From positions 496,001 through 560,000 of the forward strand of contig CAVWQP010000009.1 in the NCBI GenBank assembly GCA_963757125.1: a DNA stretch of 64,000 bases, given 5' to 3'. Of this stretch, positions 25,986 to 34,801 are shown one piece after another. Under the pieces are notes generated by a model. It saw nothing but the letters and a program-made list of their open reading frames with translations. It was not told the origin of the DNA and did no database searches. Both the position numbers and the translations under genes were made by a program. This DNA is from CAVVSD01 sp963757125 (GTDB lineage: Bacteria > Actinomycetota > Thermoleophilia > Solirubrobacterales > Solirubrobacteraceae). Numbering within the stretch: position 1 is the stretch's first letter; every line of letters starts with the position of its first letter.

Positions 25986-26913
25986 ATGCAAGCCGTCGTC
26001 GTCGAGGACCGCGACGCAGGTCTCGCCGGCCTGTCCCTGGCCGAGCTGCCGTACCCGCCCGCCGCCGAGAACGATGTCGTCGTCCGCGTGCACGCCGCCG
26101 GGATGACCGCCGGGGAGCTGGAGTGGCCGACGAGCTGGTCGGACCGCGCGGGTCGGGACCGGACGCCCAGCGTCCCCGGACACGAGGTGTCCGGCGTCGT
26201 CGACGCGCTGGGGTACGGGACGACCGGCCTGACGGTCGGCCAGCGGGTGTTCGGCCTGACGGACTGGGCGCGCAACGGGACGCTGGCCGAGTTCGTCGCG
26301 GTGGAGGCGCGCAACCTGGCGCCGCTGCCGGCGGGCGTCGACCACGCCGTGGCCGCCGCGTCCGTCATCTCCGGGCTGACCGCGTGGCAGGGCCTGTTCG
26401 ACCACGCCCGCGTCGTGGCCGGCCAGACCGTGCTCGTGCACGGCGCCGCGGGCGGGGTGGGATCGGTCGTCGTGCAGCTCGCGGGCGAGGCCGGCTGCCG
26501 CGTGATCGGCACCGGCCGCCCTGCGCACCGAGACCGCGTGCTCGGGTACGGCGCGGACGCGTTCGTCGATCTCGAGGCCGAGCGGCTCGAGGAGGTCGGC
26601 GAGGTGGACGTCGTGTTCGACGTGCTCGGCGGGGATGATCCTCGAGCGCTCGGTCGCGCTGGTGCGCGCCGGCGGCACGCTCGTGACGATCGCCGAGCCG
26701 CCGCCGGCCCAGCCGGCGGACGGGCGGGCGGTCTTCTTCGTCGTCGAGGCCGATCGCGCGCAGCTCGCCGCGATCGCCCAGCGGCTGCGGGCCGGGAGCC
26801 TGGTCGTGGACGTCGGCGCGGTGCGACCGTTGCCCGAGGCGCCCGCCGCGCTCGGTCCCGACGCGCCGCACGTGCACGGCAGGACGATCATCCGGGTCGC
26901 CGAGGGGTGGTGA
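25986..26913 (+). CDS. NADPH:quinone oxidoreductase-like MDR protein, frame change near 26633
   Basis: Zinc-independent medium-chain dehydrogenase/reductase of about 309 aa. The GroES-like part has VVVRVHAAGMTAGELEWP and RTPSVPGHEVSGVVDALG. The Rossmann domain has TVLVHGAAGGVGSVVVQLAGEAGCRVIGTG. After VDVVFDVLGG the frame changes near 26633 and continues ILERSVALVRAGGTLVTIAEPP to HGRTIIRVAEGW at 26913. GGAGGAGAA precedes the ATG. It belongs to the quinone oxidoreductase/NADP-dependent oxidoreductase group commonly seen in actinobacteria; the partner substrate is unknown. Confidence 0.88.
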
Positions 26914-26945
26914 CCGCAAACCGCGAGGCGTAGTGTCGCCGGACC

Positions 26946-27890
26946 ATGTCAGACGAGCGAGTGCGCGTCGTCGTCGGGCAGGCACCGGGCTCGTGGTTCA
27001 CGGTCGACGGTGAGCTGCTGATCGGGCGTGCGGCCTCCGACGTCGACGGTCGGCTGGGCGATGATCCGGAGCTCTCGCGGAGCCACGCCCGGATGGCGCG
27101 CGGCGCGGGCGGCGCGCTGACGATCGAGGACCTCGGCTCCTCGAACGGCACCTTCGTCAATGGCGAGCGCGTCGAGGGTGTCCGTGTCCTGCGCCTCGGC
27201 GACGTCGTGCGCCTGGGGACGACCGAGCTCGCCGTGACGGATGAGCGCGGGCTCGTCCCGGAGGCGACCCGGACCGACGCGCCGGCGCCGGCGCCGGTCG
27301 CGGTCCCCGCGGGGCTGATCGTGGGCGACGGCGTCGCGATGGCCGCGCCCCTCCCGAGCTCGGGTGGCCGGCTGCTGCTGGCGGGAACGGTCGGCGCGCT
27401 CGTGGCCGTGAGCCTCGGGATCTACGGCAACGTCCACGACCCGGCGAGCGACCTGTCGATCACGCTCGGGTTCGCGGACACGTTCACGATGAAGGTCTGG
27501 CTGGCGACCCTCGCCGTGCTCTTCGCGGTCGTCCAGCTCGGCTCCGCGCTGTGGATGTACGGAAGGGTTCCGCTCGGCGCCGCGCCCGCGTGGCTGGGCT
27601 CGCTGCACCGGATCTCGGGCCGGGTCGCGTTCCTGCTCACGCTGCCGGTCGCCTACCAGTGCCTGTACCAGCTGACGTTCGAGGACACGTCGACCCGAGT
27701 CCTGCTCCACTCGCTGCTGGGCTGCGCGTTCTACGGGGCGTTCGCCGCGAAGATCGTCGTGGTCCGCTCGCACGCGCTGCCGGGGATGGCGCTTCCGCTG
27801 GCGGGCGGTGTGCTGTTCACGTTGCTGGTCGGGGTGTGGCTGACGAGCGGCTGGTGGTTCATCTCGAACAACGGCTTCCCGTCGCCCTAG
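26946..27890 (+). CDS. FHA domain fused to a multi-span membrane domain (DUF6529-like)
   Basis: 314 aa. Residues about 1-90 are a forkhead-associated domain, which binds phosphothreonine: LLIGRAASDVDGRLGDDPELSRSHARM then IEDLGSSNGTFVNGERV. A Pro/Ala linker (100-130) leads to about five membrane spans (140-310). Histidines lie at the span edges (SLHRISGRVAFLL, VLLHSLLGCAFYG, RSHALPGMALPLAGG), reminiscent of b-type cytochrome or ferric-reductase-like bundles. The haem suggestion is inference. The next gene, 3 bp away, is a c-type cytochrome, so the pair may form a phospho-regulated membrane electron-transfer unit. Confidence 0.82.
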   Translation: MSDERVRVVVGQAPGSWFTVDGELLIGRAASDVDGRLGDDPELSRSHARMARGAGGALTIEDLGSSNGTFVNGERVEGVRVLRLGDVVRLGTTELAVTDERGLVPEATRTDAPAPAPVAVPAGLIVGDGVAMAAPLPSSGGRLLLAGTVGALVAVSLGIYGNVHDPASDLSITLGFADTFTMKVWLATLAVLFAVVQLGSALWMYGRVPLGAAPAWLGSLHRISGRVAFLLTLPVAYQCLYQLTFEDTSTRVLLHSLLGCAFYGAFAAKIVVVRSHALPGMALPLAGGVLFTLLVGVWLTSGWWFISNNGFPSP

Positions 27891-27892
27891 TC

Positions 27893-29140
27893 GTGCTCGC
27901 GCGGATCGACCACATCCTCGCGCCGCTGACGTGGCTGGCCGCGGCCTTCGCCGTCCTCGTCCTGTTCGTGGGTCCGAAGCTCATCGGCGCCGAGAAGGAG
28001 GGCGGCGCCGCGGCGGGTGCGCCGACCGGCGCCGCGGCGCCGCCGTCGGGCAAGGAGGTCTTCGTCTCCACCGGCTGCGGCGGGTGTCACACGTTCCGCG
28101 CGGCGGGCTCGTCCGGGGTCGGCGGCCCCGACCTCGACGACGCGAAGCCGAGTGCGGACGCGGTCGAGGCGGTCGTGACCTCCGGATCCGGGAGCATGCC
28201 GTCGTTCAAGGGGCGCCTGTCGGCGGCCGAGATCACGGCTGTCGCCGAGTTCATCTCCGGGACCGAGCCGAAGGCCGCCCCGCCGAGCCCTCGGGCCGGC
28301 AGCCCTCGGTCGCGGCCACGATCCCGGTCGGCCGCGGCCCGGACGGCATCACGGTCGCGGGCTCCGACGTGTGGGTCACAGATGCCGGCGGCACGCTCAT
28401 GCGCATCGATGCGGGCTCCGACCGCCGCGTCGGAGTCGCCATCCCCGCGGGGCGCCAGCCGGACAACCCGGTGGTGACGCGCGGCGCCGTCTGGGTCGCC
28501 GCGTCGGGCGACGACGCCGTGCTGCGGATCGTGGACGGCCGGGCGACCTCGATCCCCGTCGGCCGGGCGCCCGAGGCGCTCGCCGTCGGCGCGAGCGATC
28601 TCTGGGTCACGAACGCCGGGGACGGGACCGTGTCGCGCATCGACCTGGACACGGCGCAGGTGAGCGGTGATCCGATCGCGGTCGGCGGGCGACCGTTGGG
28701 CATCGCGGTGGGCAAGAGCGCCGTCTGGGTCACGAGCTTCACCGACGGCACGGTGACGCGTCTCGATCCCGACTCGGGCGAGGTCCAGGGCGACCCGATC
28801 GAGGTCGGGCGTCGCCCGCGAGGCGTGGCCGTCGGCGAAGGGTCGGTGTGGGTGGCGAACGCCGGTGACGGGACGGTCACGCGGGTCGATCCGGCGAAGG
28901 CGGCCGTCGTAGGCGACCCGATCCCGGTGGGTCGCAATCCGCGCGAGCTCGACGTCGGCGAGGGCTTCGTGTGGGTCGCCGACGCAGGCGACGGGACGGT
29001 GACGCGGATCGACCCGGCGGGCAAGGTCGTCGGGCGAGCCGGTCGAGGTCGGCGAGGACCCGATCGGGATCGCGGTCGGGAACGGCGCGGTCTGGACGGC
29101 GAACTTCCGGGCCGGGACCGTGACGCGGATCAGGCCCTAG
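27893..29140 (+). CDS. membrane-anchored cytochrome c fused to a seven-bladed YVTN beta-propeller, frame changes near 28285 and 29030
   Basis: GTG start 3 bp after the FHA gene. One N-terminal span (ILAPLTWLAAAFAVLVLFVG) anchors the protein outside. A class I cytochrome c domain has the haem motif CGGCH in VSTGCGGCHTFRAAG and an axial Met in GSMPSFKGRLS. After a frame change near 28285 come seven blades of about 41 residues with VWVT/VWVAN-NAGDGTVxRID cores (VWVTD, VWVAA, LWVTN, VWVTS, VWVAN, VWVAD, VWTAN). A second change near 29030 precedes the last blade and the TAG at 29138. Cytochrome and propeller are contiguous without a new start, so I read one fusion protein. An enzymatic or docking role for the propeller is open. 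Confidence 0.8.
28560..29030 (+). repeat. in-frame tandem repeat of propeller blades
   Basis: Units of about 123 bp encode consecutive YVTN blades. The most alike segments at DNA level are those spelling NAGDGTVxRID (near 28613, 28858 and 28983) with GCCGGxGACGGGAC-type cores. This is a protein repeat, not a mobile or CRISPR repeat. Confidence 0.75.
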
Positions 29141-29373
29141 GCGAGGTCGAGCGCCGCGAGGTTCGGCGCGATCTCGCGGGCGCGCTCGATCTGCTCCCCG
29201 AGCACCTCCGGTCGCCCCTCGCCGGCGCGGAAGCCGCCTGTGGTCGCGGCGAGGACGTCCTCGCCGATGCCCTCCAGCGCCTTGCCGATCGCGCGCTCGC
29301 TCGCGGTGGTGAGGCGATTGGTGCCCAGGCCGATGCGGGGGACTTCGACGCCGGCGAGTCGGTAGGTGGTCAC
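29137..29373 (-). pseudogene. internally deleted aldo/keto reductase remnant
   Basis: 78 codons from a GTG at 29373. The start VEVPRIGLGTNRLT matches aldo/keto reductase N-termini. The continuation ASERAIGKALEGIGEDVLAATTGGFRAGEGRPEVLGEQIERA matches the family further downstream (usually VVATKGGFRPGEGRPE). The segment in between, with the catalytic Asp and Tyr, is missing, and the family's catalytic Lys position reads TGG. The end (NLAALDLA) looks like a reductase C-terminus, so the barrel centre is gone. It is almost certainly non-functional as a reductase. Its TAG shares a CTAG with the TAG of the convergent cytochrome gene. Confidence 0.7.
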
Positions 29374-29385
29374 GTGTCGGAGGCT

Positions 29386-29405
29386 AGGACCGGCTCGCCG
29401 GTCCT
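29386..29405. promoter_or_regulatory. 20-bp inverted repeat AGGACCGGC-TC-GCCGGTCCT
   Basis: Two perfect 9-bp arms with a 2-bp centre lie between the divergent starts at 29373 (minus) and 29480 (plus). It could be an operator or a 5'-UTR hairpin for the ScyD-like gene. Confidence 0.5.
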
Positions 29406-29479
29406 GCGAGTCGTTGACTTCTGGCTCGCCGAAGCAGAGGATCTCCTGGGAGGCGCCGTCCTCAACGACGGGAGGACCC

Positions 29480-30487
29480 ATGCGGTCCAGACGAGCGTTG
29501 ACGGTGCTGTTGTCACTCGCGGCAGCTGTTGCCGCCGTCCCCTCCACGGCCAGTGCCGGGGACCGAGGAAGCGCTCCGGTGGTGAGCGAGCTGGCCAGCT
29601 TCGCCGCGCCGGGGTGCACGGGCGGCTGCGGCTCTGGCAGCACGATCGGACCCGACGGGGCGCTGTACGTCACCGACGGCCCGGGAGGCCGGGTTCTGCG
29701 CATCGATCCGGACACGGGAGCGCTCACCACCTTCGCGAGCGGTCTGCCGCCTGCGATCCCCGAGGTGGGCATCGGGGGCGCCATGGATGTCATCTTCATC
29801 GACGGCACCGCCTACGTGCTGGTCACGCTCGTCGGGCCGGCCCTGGGGCAGCCCGGCGTGGTCGATGGGATCTACCGGATCGGGAAGGACGGCACGCCGA
29901 CCGCGATCGCCGACATCGGAGCGTGGTCGATCGCACATCCGCCCGCGACGGACTTCTTCGTCGACAGCGGGGTCCAGTACGCGTTGGAGGTACTCGACGG
30001 CGATTTCATCGTCACCGACGGCCACCACAACCGCGTCCTGCGCGTCACGCGCAGCGGTGACATCAGCCAGATGAAGACGTTCGGCAACATCGTCCCGACC
30101 GGCCTCGAGGTCCGTGGCGAGACGATCTACATGGGCGAGGCCGGCCCGATCCCACACCTGCCGCAGAACGGCAAGGTCGTCAGCTTCACGCCCACGTCGG
30201 CGGTGTCGGACGTGGCCGGCGGCGCGAGTCTGATCGTCGACGTCGAGTTCGGCCCGTGCGATGGGCTGTACGCGCTGTCGCAGGGCATCTGGGATCTCCC
30301 GGTCATCCCTGAGAACGCGGGCGCGCCGGCATCCGCGGACACGGGACGCCTCCTGCGCGTCAAGGCCGACGGCAGTCTCGCTCCGGTCGTCGACGGCCTG
30401 GACCGGCCGACCTCGATGGAGTTCGTCGGCAGGACCGCCTTCGTCGTCACACTCACGGGCAAGGTGATGAAGATCGAGATGGCATGA
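29480..30487 (+). CDS. secreted ScyD/ScyE-family beta-propeller protein
   Basis: 335 aa with a Sec signal peptide (MRSRRALTVLLSLAAAVAAVPSTASA). The mature part has NHL/SMP-30-like blades typical of ScyD/ScyE proteins: STIGPDGALYVTDGPGGRVLRIDPDTG, DGDFIVTDGHHNRVLRVTRSGDI and PTGLEVRGETIYMGEAGP, ending RPTSMEFVGRTAFVVTLTGKVMKIE. The biochemical function of the family is not established outside scytonemin clusters, and no such cluster is here. GGAGGACCC lies directly upstream of the ATG at 29480. Its stop overlaps the ATG of the LytM protein (ATGA). Confidence 0.85.
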   Translation: MRSRRALTVLLSLAAAVAAVPSTASAGDRGSAPVVSELASFAAPGCTGGCGSGSTIGPDGALYVTDGPGGRVLRIDPDTGALTTFASGLPPAIPEVGIGGAMDVIFIDGTAYVLVTLVGPALGQPGVVDGIYRIGKDGTPTAIADIGAWSIAHPPATDFFVDSGVQYALEVLDGDFIVTDGHHNRVLRVTRSGDISQMKTFGNIVPTGLEVRGETIYMGEAGPIPHLPQNGKVVSFTPTSAVSDVAGGASLIVDVEFGPCDGLYALSQGIWDLPVIPENAGAPASADTGRLLRVKADGSLAPVVDGLDRPTSMEFVGRTAFVVTLTGKVMKIEMA

Positions 30488-31248
30488 GCGTCAGACCGAT
30501 ACGGGAGCCGGACTGGCTGTTCGTCCCGCCGCTCGAGCTTCCGCTCGCGCTGCGGATGGAGAACGGCCGGTTCGGCGCGCCCCGTCCGCGGGGACCCGCC
30601 CTCCAGATCCACGAGGCGGTCGACCTCGCGGCCGAGGCCGGCGACCCGGTGTACGCCGCCTACAGCGGGCGCATCGCCGAGGTCGAGACCAATCCCGCGG
30701 CGACGCGGGGCAACGTCACGATCGACCACCACCCGCGTGGGCTCGGGTTCGTGTCGAAGTACCTCCACATCACCGACATCGCGGTCGGGCCGGGCGAGTT
30801 CGTCCAGAAGGGCGCGCCGTTCGCGCGGGTCTCGGCCGACCCGCCGGAGCCGCATCTGCACTTCGAGCTGTGGCTGACCATCGACCCGCCGACGGCGTCC
30901 GGGCCGGCCTGGCCCAACGACAACGACCTCGTGCCGATCGACCCGACGCGACCGCTCTACGCCTGGGAGGTCAGGACACAGCCCGACGCCGAGTTCGCCG
31001 GCGGCCCGCTGACGCCGCAGTCGATCGAGACGCTGCACCTGCACGGCGTCCCGTTCTTCGCGGCGACGTTCCCGACGGCCACCCCGACGATGCTCCACGT
31101 CCCGCTGTACGAGCCGGTGACCGCCGACGAGCGCCTGACCGTCGACCTGCTGCGCCACGCCTACGCGGAGAACGTCGCCGTGACGCCGCGCGTCCGCGCC
31201 TCGACGTTCTGGGGCGTCGACGTGGCGACCGGCGTGCGGCTGTCCTAG
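30484..31248 (+). CDS. LytM/M23-type metallopeptidase-like protein
   Basis: 254 aa. The LytM zinc site is recognisable: IHEAVDLAAEAGDPVYAA (HxxxD), then KYLHITDIAVGPGEFVQKG and PHLHFELW (HxH). The C-terminal about 90 residues (LYAWEVRTQP... to VRLS) are unassigned. No signal peptide is evident, which is odd for a cell-wall peptidase, so it may act inside the cell or be exported by another route. It is co-transcribed with the ScyD-like gene (4-bp overlap). It is convergent with the PRC-barrel-like gene, the two stops sharing CTAG at 31245-31248. Confidence 0.85.
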   Translation: MSVRPIREPDWLFVPPLELPLALRMENGRFGAPRPRGPALQIHEAVDLAAEAGDPVYAAYSGRIAEVETNPAATRGNVTIDHHPRGLGFVSKYLHITDIAVGPGEFVQKGAPFARVSADPPEPHLHFELWLTIDPPTASGPAWPNDNDLVPIDPTRPLYAWEVRTQPDAEFAGGPLTPQSIETLHLHGVPFFAATFPTATPTMLHVPLYEPVTADERLTVDLLRHAYAENVAVTPRVRASTFWGVDVATGVRLS

Positions 31249-31574
31249 AGCCCGAGGCGCTTGCGCCAGCGCCCGACGAAGCTGTCCGTGTCCGCAACGG
31301 GGGACCCGGTCGGCGCGTTCGGCGCGGGCAGCGCACTCACGGCGGCGCGGTCGATCGTCAGCGTCACGCGCTGGTCGGTGATGCGCCCGACCTCGGGGGC
31401 GTCGACGAAGCGGCGCCCGTCCGGTGTCGACACCACGATGCCGTCGAAGATGTGCTCGCGCTTGTTGTCGAGCACCTCGTGGACCGTCCCGACCTGGGCG
31501 CCGTCGGAGTCGACGACGGGAGTCCCCGGGCGCAGGACGTCGTAGGCGATGGCAACGCCGTCGTCGTCGGTCAT
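31245..31574 (-). CDS. small PRC-barrel-like protein
   Basis: 109 aa. The pattern RPGTPVVDSDGAQVGTVHEVLDNKREHIFDGIVVSTPDGRRFVDAPEVGRITDQRVTL follows the PRC-barrel fold (a short beta-barrel with a conserved D-x-G-x-x-V-G turn). The C-terminal tail SFVGRWRKRLGL is basic. Likely a small binding or regulatory protein; function not recognised. ATG at 31574, 35 bp after the stop of the DUF427 gene in the same direction. Confidence 0.75.
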   Translation of the reverse strand: MTDDDGVAIAYDVLRPGTPVVDSDGAQVGTVHEVLDNKREHIFDGIVVSTPDGRRFVDAPEVGRITDQRVTLTIDRAAVSALPAPNAPTGSPVADTDSFVGRWRKRLGL

Positions 31575-31609
31575 GCGCACAGTGTGACGAGCGCGCCCGA
31601 CGCTGTGCA

Positions 31610-32377
31610 TCACGTGAAGAAGTGCGTGACCGGCCGGTCCTGCTCGACGCCGTCGAGGAACACGTCGACCTTCTCGTCGTAGAACGCCACGAGGCCCGCG
31701 ATCGGCAGCAGCGGCGCGGTCGGGAAGTCGTAGGTCCAGGCGAGGTCCGGGTAGAGCGACTCGCCGGTCTGCACGGACCAGTAGCCGGTCGTGCGGCCCT
31801 TGTAGGGGCAGGCGGTCTCCGTGTCGGACTCGCGCAGGTGCGAGAAGTCGACCGCCAGGCGCTCGAGATACCAGCGCGGCGGCAGCCCGGTCTCGAAGAC
31901 CGCGACCGGCGCGGAGGACTCCGCGAGGACCAGGCCGTCGAGCTCGACGCGCACGGTCCGCCCCGAGCGCACCGCGTCGACGCGCGAGTACGGGTTGCGC
32001 GGGTGGACGAAGATCCGCTCCTCCTCCTCGTACCACGCGTCCAGCGCCGCGAAGTCGAAGCGGATCGTGTCGACGATCCCAGGGATCTTGGACTCCACGA
32101 AGCGCCGGCCCGCGCCCGGGCGCTCCACGTCGCCGACGCGCAGACCCACGCGCGCGACGCGCCCGCGGCTGAGGTTGCTGACGTGCTCCTCGTCCACCAG
32201 GAACTCGGGATCGACGTCGCCGGCCGGGATGAGGAACTGCGGGTACGGCGGCCACTCCCAGAGGTAGAGCGCCTGGGTGGTGTCGAGGACGACACGGCCG
32301 CCGAGCTCGGCGCGGATGCGGCGCGGCACCGGCTCGACGTGGTCGACCGGCACGATGGGCTGGGGATAGCGGGCCAT
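31610..32377 (-). CDS. DUF427-domain protein (double domain)
   Basis: 255 aa, cytosolic. Two DUF427 units are seen. The first is VPRRIRAELGGRVVLDTTQALYLWEWPPYPQFLIP (about 17-60). The second is RTVRVELDGLVLAESSAPVAVFETGLPPRWYLE then CPYKGRTTGYWSV and DFPTAPLLPIAGLVAFYDEKVDVFLDG. This is the usual actinobacterial two-domain layout with normal length. The biochemical role is unknown. Confidence 0.9.
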   Translation of the reverse strand: MARYPQPIVPVDHVEPVPRRIRAELGGRVVLDTTQALYLWEWPPYPQFLIPAGDVDPEFLVDEEHVSNLSRGRVARVGLRVGDVERPGAGRRFVESKIPGIVDTIRFDFAALDAWYEEEERIFVHPRNPYSRVDAVRSGRTVRVELDGLVLAESSAPVAVFETGLPPRWYLERLAVDFSHLRESDTETACPYKGRTTGYWSVQTGESLYPDLAWTYDFPTAPLLPIAGLVAFYDEKVDVFLDGVEQDRPVTHFFT

Positions 32378-32393
32378 GCCCGAGCCTACGCTT

Positions 32394-32423
32394 CGGGGCC
32401 CGTCGCTCGCGCGACGGGCCCCG
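32394..32423 (-). terminator. 12-bp GC stem-loop downstream of the fibronectin-III protein gene
   Basis: CGGGGCCCGTCG (32394-32405) pairs exactly with CGACGGGCCCCG (32412-32423) across a 6-base loop. It lies 26 bp past the stop of the minus-strand gene at 32450 and before the start of the DUF427 gene at 32377. No U-tract. Confidence 0.75.
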
Positions 32424-32449
32424 GTTACGTCACCTGCTGTGCTCTTGCC

Positions 32450-34457
32450 CTACCCCTGGGCGACTGCGAAGGGACCGGCGACGCCGCCCTGGCTGCTCAC
32501 CACGTAGATCGTGGCGGGCCGGGTGGCCGGGGCCTGCCCGTTGCGGAACCGCAGGTCGTACACACCGCCGGTCGCCGGCGCTGCCGCGGCGGTGACCGGG
32601 CCCGTGCCGAGGATCGGACCGGTGGCCGACCCGCTGCGGATCGTCACCGTGGCTCCGACGAAGGAGCCGCTGCCGGTGACACGGAAGTCGCCGGCCTTCC
32701 ACTTCGCCGTCGCGATCGTCACGCGATCGGTCAGGGCGCTCGGGGTGAGCGCGGAGGACCGAGCCGACGCCGGGCCGAACCCGCCGCCGTTCTTGGCCTT
32801 CACCGTGAACGAGTACGGCGTCCCCGCGGTCAGCTCCGTGATGGTGAGGCTGCGGTCGGCGGTCTCACGGACCGGTCCGACGGTCAGCCCCGTCGTGTTG
32901 TTGTAGAGCTGCACGCCGTAGCCGGTGACGGAGTCATCGGCGATGGCGTTCCACTTCAGCGTCACCGACTCCTGGCCGGCCGTCGACGCGCCGAGCGTCG
33001 GGGCGACCGCGGGAGCGGCCTGGGCCGGCGGCACGAACGTGCCGGAGCCCTGGCTGAAGTTGCCGGCGCGGTCGAACGCAGCGAACCGGAGCTCGGTCTG
33101 CGCGGTGATCGCGATCGGCGCGGTGTACAGCTTCGCGGTGTCCGACGGCAGGCCGGCCGCGATGACCGGCGACCCGTCGGTCGTGTAGTACATGTCGGCG
33201 TTCGCCTCGGACGTCAGGGTCACGAACCGGGCCTCGGTCAGCGCGCCGTCGGCGGCGGGTGCCGGGGATGCGTTGACGAGCGGCGCGGTGATGTCACCAC
33301 TGGGGCGGCCTGAGGTGCCTCGACGGTGAACGCCTCGCTCATGCGGGCGCCGGCGATGGAGCGGACCTCGACGGAGTACGTCTCGCCCGCGTCCAGGTCA
33401 CCGATCGTCACCTTCGTGGCGTTCGCGCCGGTGCGACGGCCCATGCTCTCGTGGATGCCGGGAGCGGTCTCGCCCTGTGCGATGGCCTCGACCTGGTAGC
33501 CGCTCACGGGCGTCGCGCCGGGCGCCGCGACTGCGGCCGCCCAGTTGACCTGCACCACGGTCTTGTCCGAGGAGCGCACGACGGACGCCGTGCCGGGCTT
33601 GGGCGCGACCGCGTCGGCCGGACCGGCCGGGCATCCGCCCATCCCGGGGCCGCCCAGCTCACCGAGCTCGGCGATCGGTGAGACCCTGGCGGTTGCCGTC
33701 GGCGTCCTGCAGCTCCCAGGACATCATGCGCTCGCCGCCGCCGTTGGCCGCGATCGCCGCGGTCGCCGGGGTGTCGAACACGTACGTCGCGGTGAACTCG
33801 TTGCCGGTGGTCGTCATGCTCGACGAGTAGCCACCCTTGGCGGCAGGCGTGAGCGGGCCGGGCAGCGCACGGATGTCGCGCCGGGCGACGTCCGTGCCGG
33901 TCAGGTCCGGGTTCACGACGCGCTGCTCGAGCTGCGTGCGGCTCACGCCCGTCCCGAGGTGGCCCTTGACGGTCAGCGTGCTCCCGCTGAGCGTCGGGGT
34001 CGCGTCGACCGCCGCGTCCTGCACGGTCGTGTCGCCGGCCAGCTGGCCGTCGAACGAGATCGAGACCTTGTCGCCCGCCTTGATGTCGGGCGTGACCTGC
34101 AGGTTCGTCCCCGCGCCCCAGCACGCGCCGCCGGGGTGGTTGATCTCGAACGCGACGTCGCCCTCGGCGACGACCGCCTCGGCCGAGCCGATGACCTGTC
34201 CTGCCCGGGTCACCTTCAGCAGCGCGGTCTCGCCGATGTGGTCCTGGTAGCCCTCGACGGTGACGAAGTCACGGTTGGGGAACACCAGCGAGGTTGTTCG
34301 GGAACTCCGGCACCGCGGCCGACGCGGCCCCGCCGATCGCAGCGCCTGCGGCGGCGATGCTGACCAGCCCGATGCCGATCATGGCCGCGGGGCGGCGGCG
34401 GATGACCGGCCGTCTACGGCCTCCGGCCAGGTCTTGCTTCCTTGCATCCCTACCCAT
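32450..34457 (-). CDS. secreted fibronectin type III protein, frame changes near 34285, 33675 and 33290
   Basis: Exported protein of about 665 residues reconstructed across frames. The N-terminus has RRRPVIRRRPAAMIGIGLVSIAAAGAAIGGAASAA (signal). A domain with FPNRDFVTVEGYQDHIGETALLKVTRAGQVIGSA follows. Next is a first FN3 (VQVNWAAAVAAPGATPVSGYQVEAIAQG... ETYSVEVRSIAG). A chitobiase C-terminal-like segment follows (DMYYTTDGSPVIA... TELRFAAFDRAGN), then a second FN3 (VTLKWNAIADDSVTGYGVQLYNN... TPYSFTVKAKNGGG) and a final beta domain. No catalytic site is seen; a structural or binding partner of the upstream laccase is possible. ATG at 34457 follows GAGGAGGTCAACG. Last gene of the operon starting at 37519. 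Confidence 0.8.
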
Positions 34458-34564
34458 CGTTGACCTCCTCAGGTCATGGGTGAGAGCGGCGCGTTGCGCG
34501 GCTCCCGGCACGACGGGGTCCTGGCCATCCGGGCCGACCCCCTCCCTACGTTCGTTGCGGCGCG

Positions 34565-34582
34565 GGCGCGCCTCAGCGCGCC
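34565..34582 (-). terminator. GGCGCGC hairpin overlapping the tatA stop
   Basis: GGCGCGC (34565-34571) and GCGCGCC (34576-34582) form a 7-bp stem whose loop contains the TGA of the TatA gene (34573-34575). It may be an attenuator between tatA and the fibronectin protein gene; weak support. Confidence 0.35.
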
Positions 34583-34764
34583 GGCGGCTCCTCGTCGAGG
34601 TCGATCGATGCCGTCAGGGCATCGCGCTGACCGCTGACGGAGTCCTTGAACTCGCGCATCCCGCCGCCGAGGGAGCGCCCGAGCGCGGGCAGCTTCTTCG
34701 GTCCTACGACGAGCAGTGCGATGACGAGCACGATCACGAGCTCCATCGGTCCTATCGAGGGCAT
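34573..34764 (-). CDS. tatA: Sec-independent protein translocase subunit TatA
   Basis: 63 aa, normal size. One N-terminal span (MPSIGPMELVIVLVIALLVVGPKKLPALGRSLGGGMREFKD) with the conserved GPKKLP hinge and amphipathic helix, then a charged tail ending DLDEEPPAR. It multimerises to form the protein-conducting part of the Tat system. It lies in the same direction downstream of signal peptidase I and a laccase with a twin-arginine signal, so it looks like a dedicated export helper. TatB and TatC are not in the window. AGGAGAACCAC precedes the ATG. Confidence 0.93.
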   Translation of the reverse strand: MPSIGPMELVIVLVIALLVVGPKKLPALGRSLGGGMREFKDSVSGQRDALTASIDLDEEPPAR

Positions 34765-34801
34765 GTGGTTCTCCTGTTGTTGATCTGCGTTGAGCGGCGG
34801 G

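Noticed and set aside
28560..29030. Regularly spaced repeats that might suggest a CRISPR array.
   Set aside because: The spacing is about 123 bp and the repeats encode YVTN propeller blades in frame; there are no unique spacers or cas genes.
29137..29140. CTAG shared by two convergent stop codons (also at 31245-31248).
   Set aside because: Both cases are simple economy of convergent gene ends; I see no further structure.
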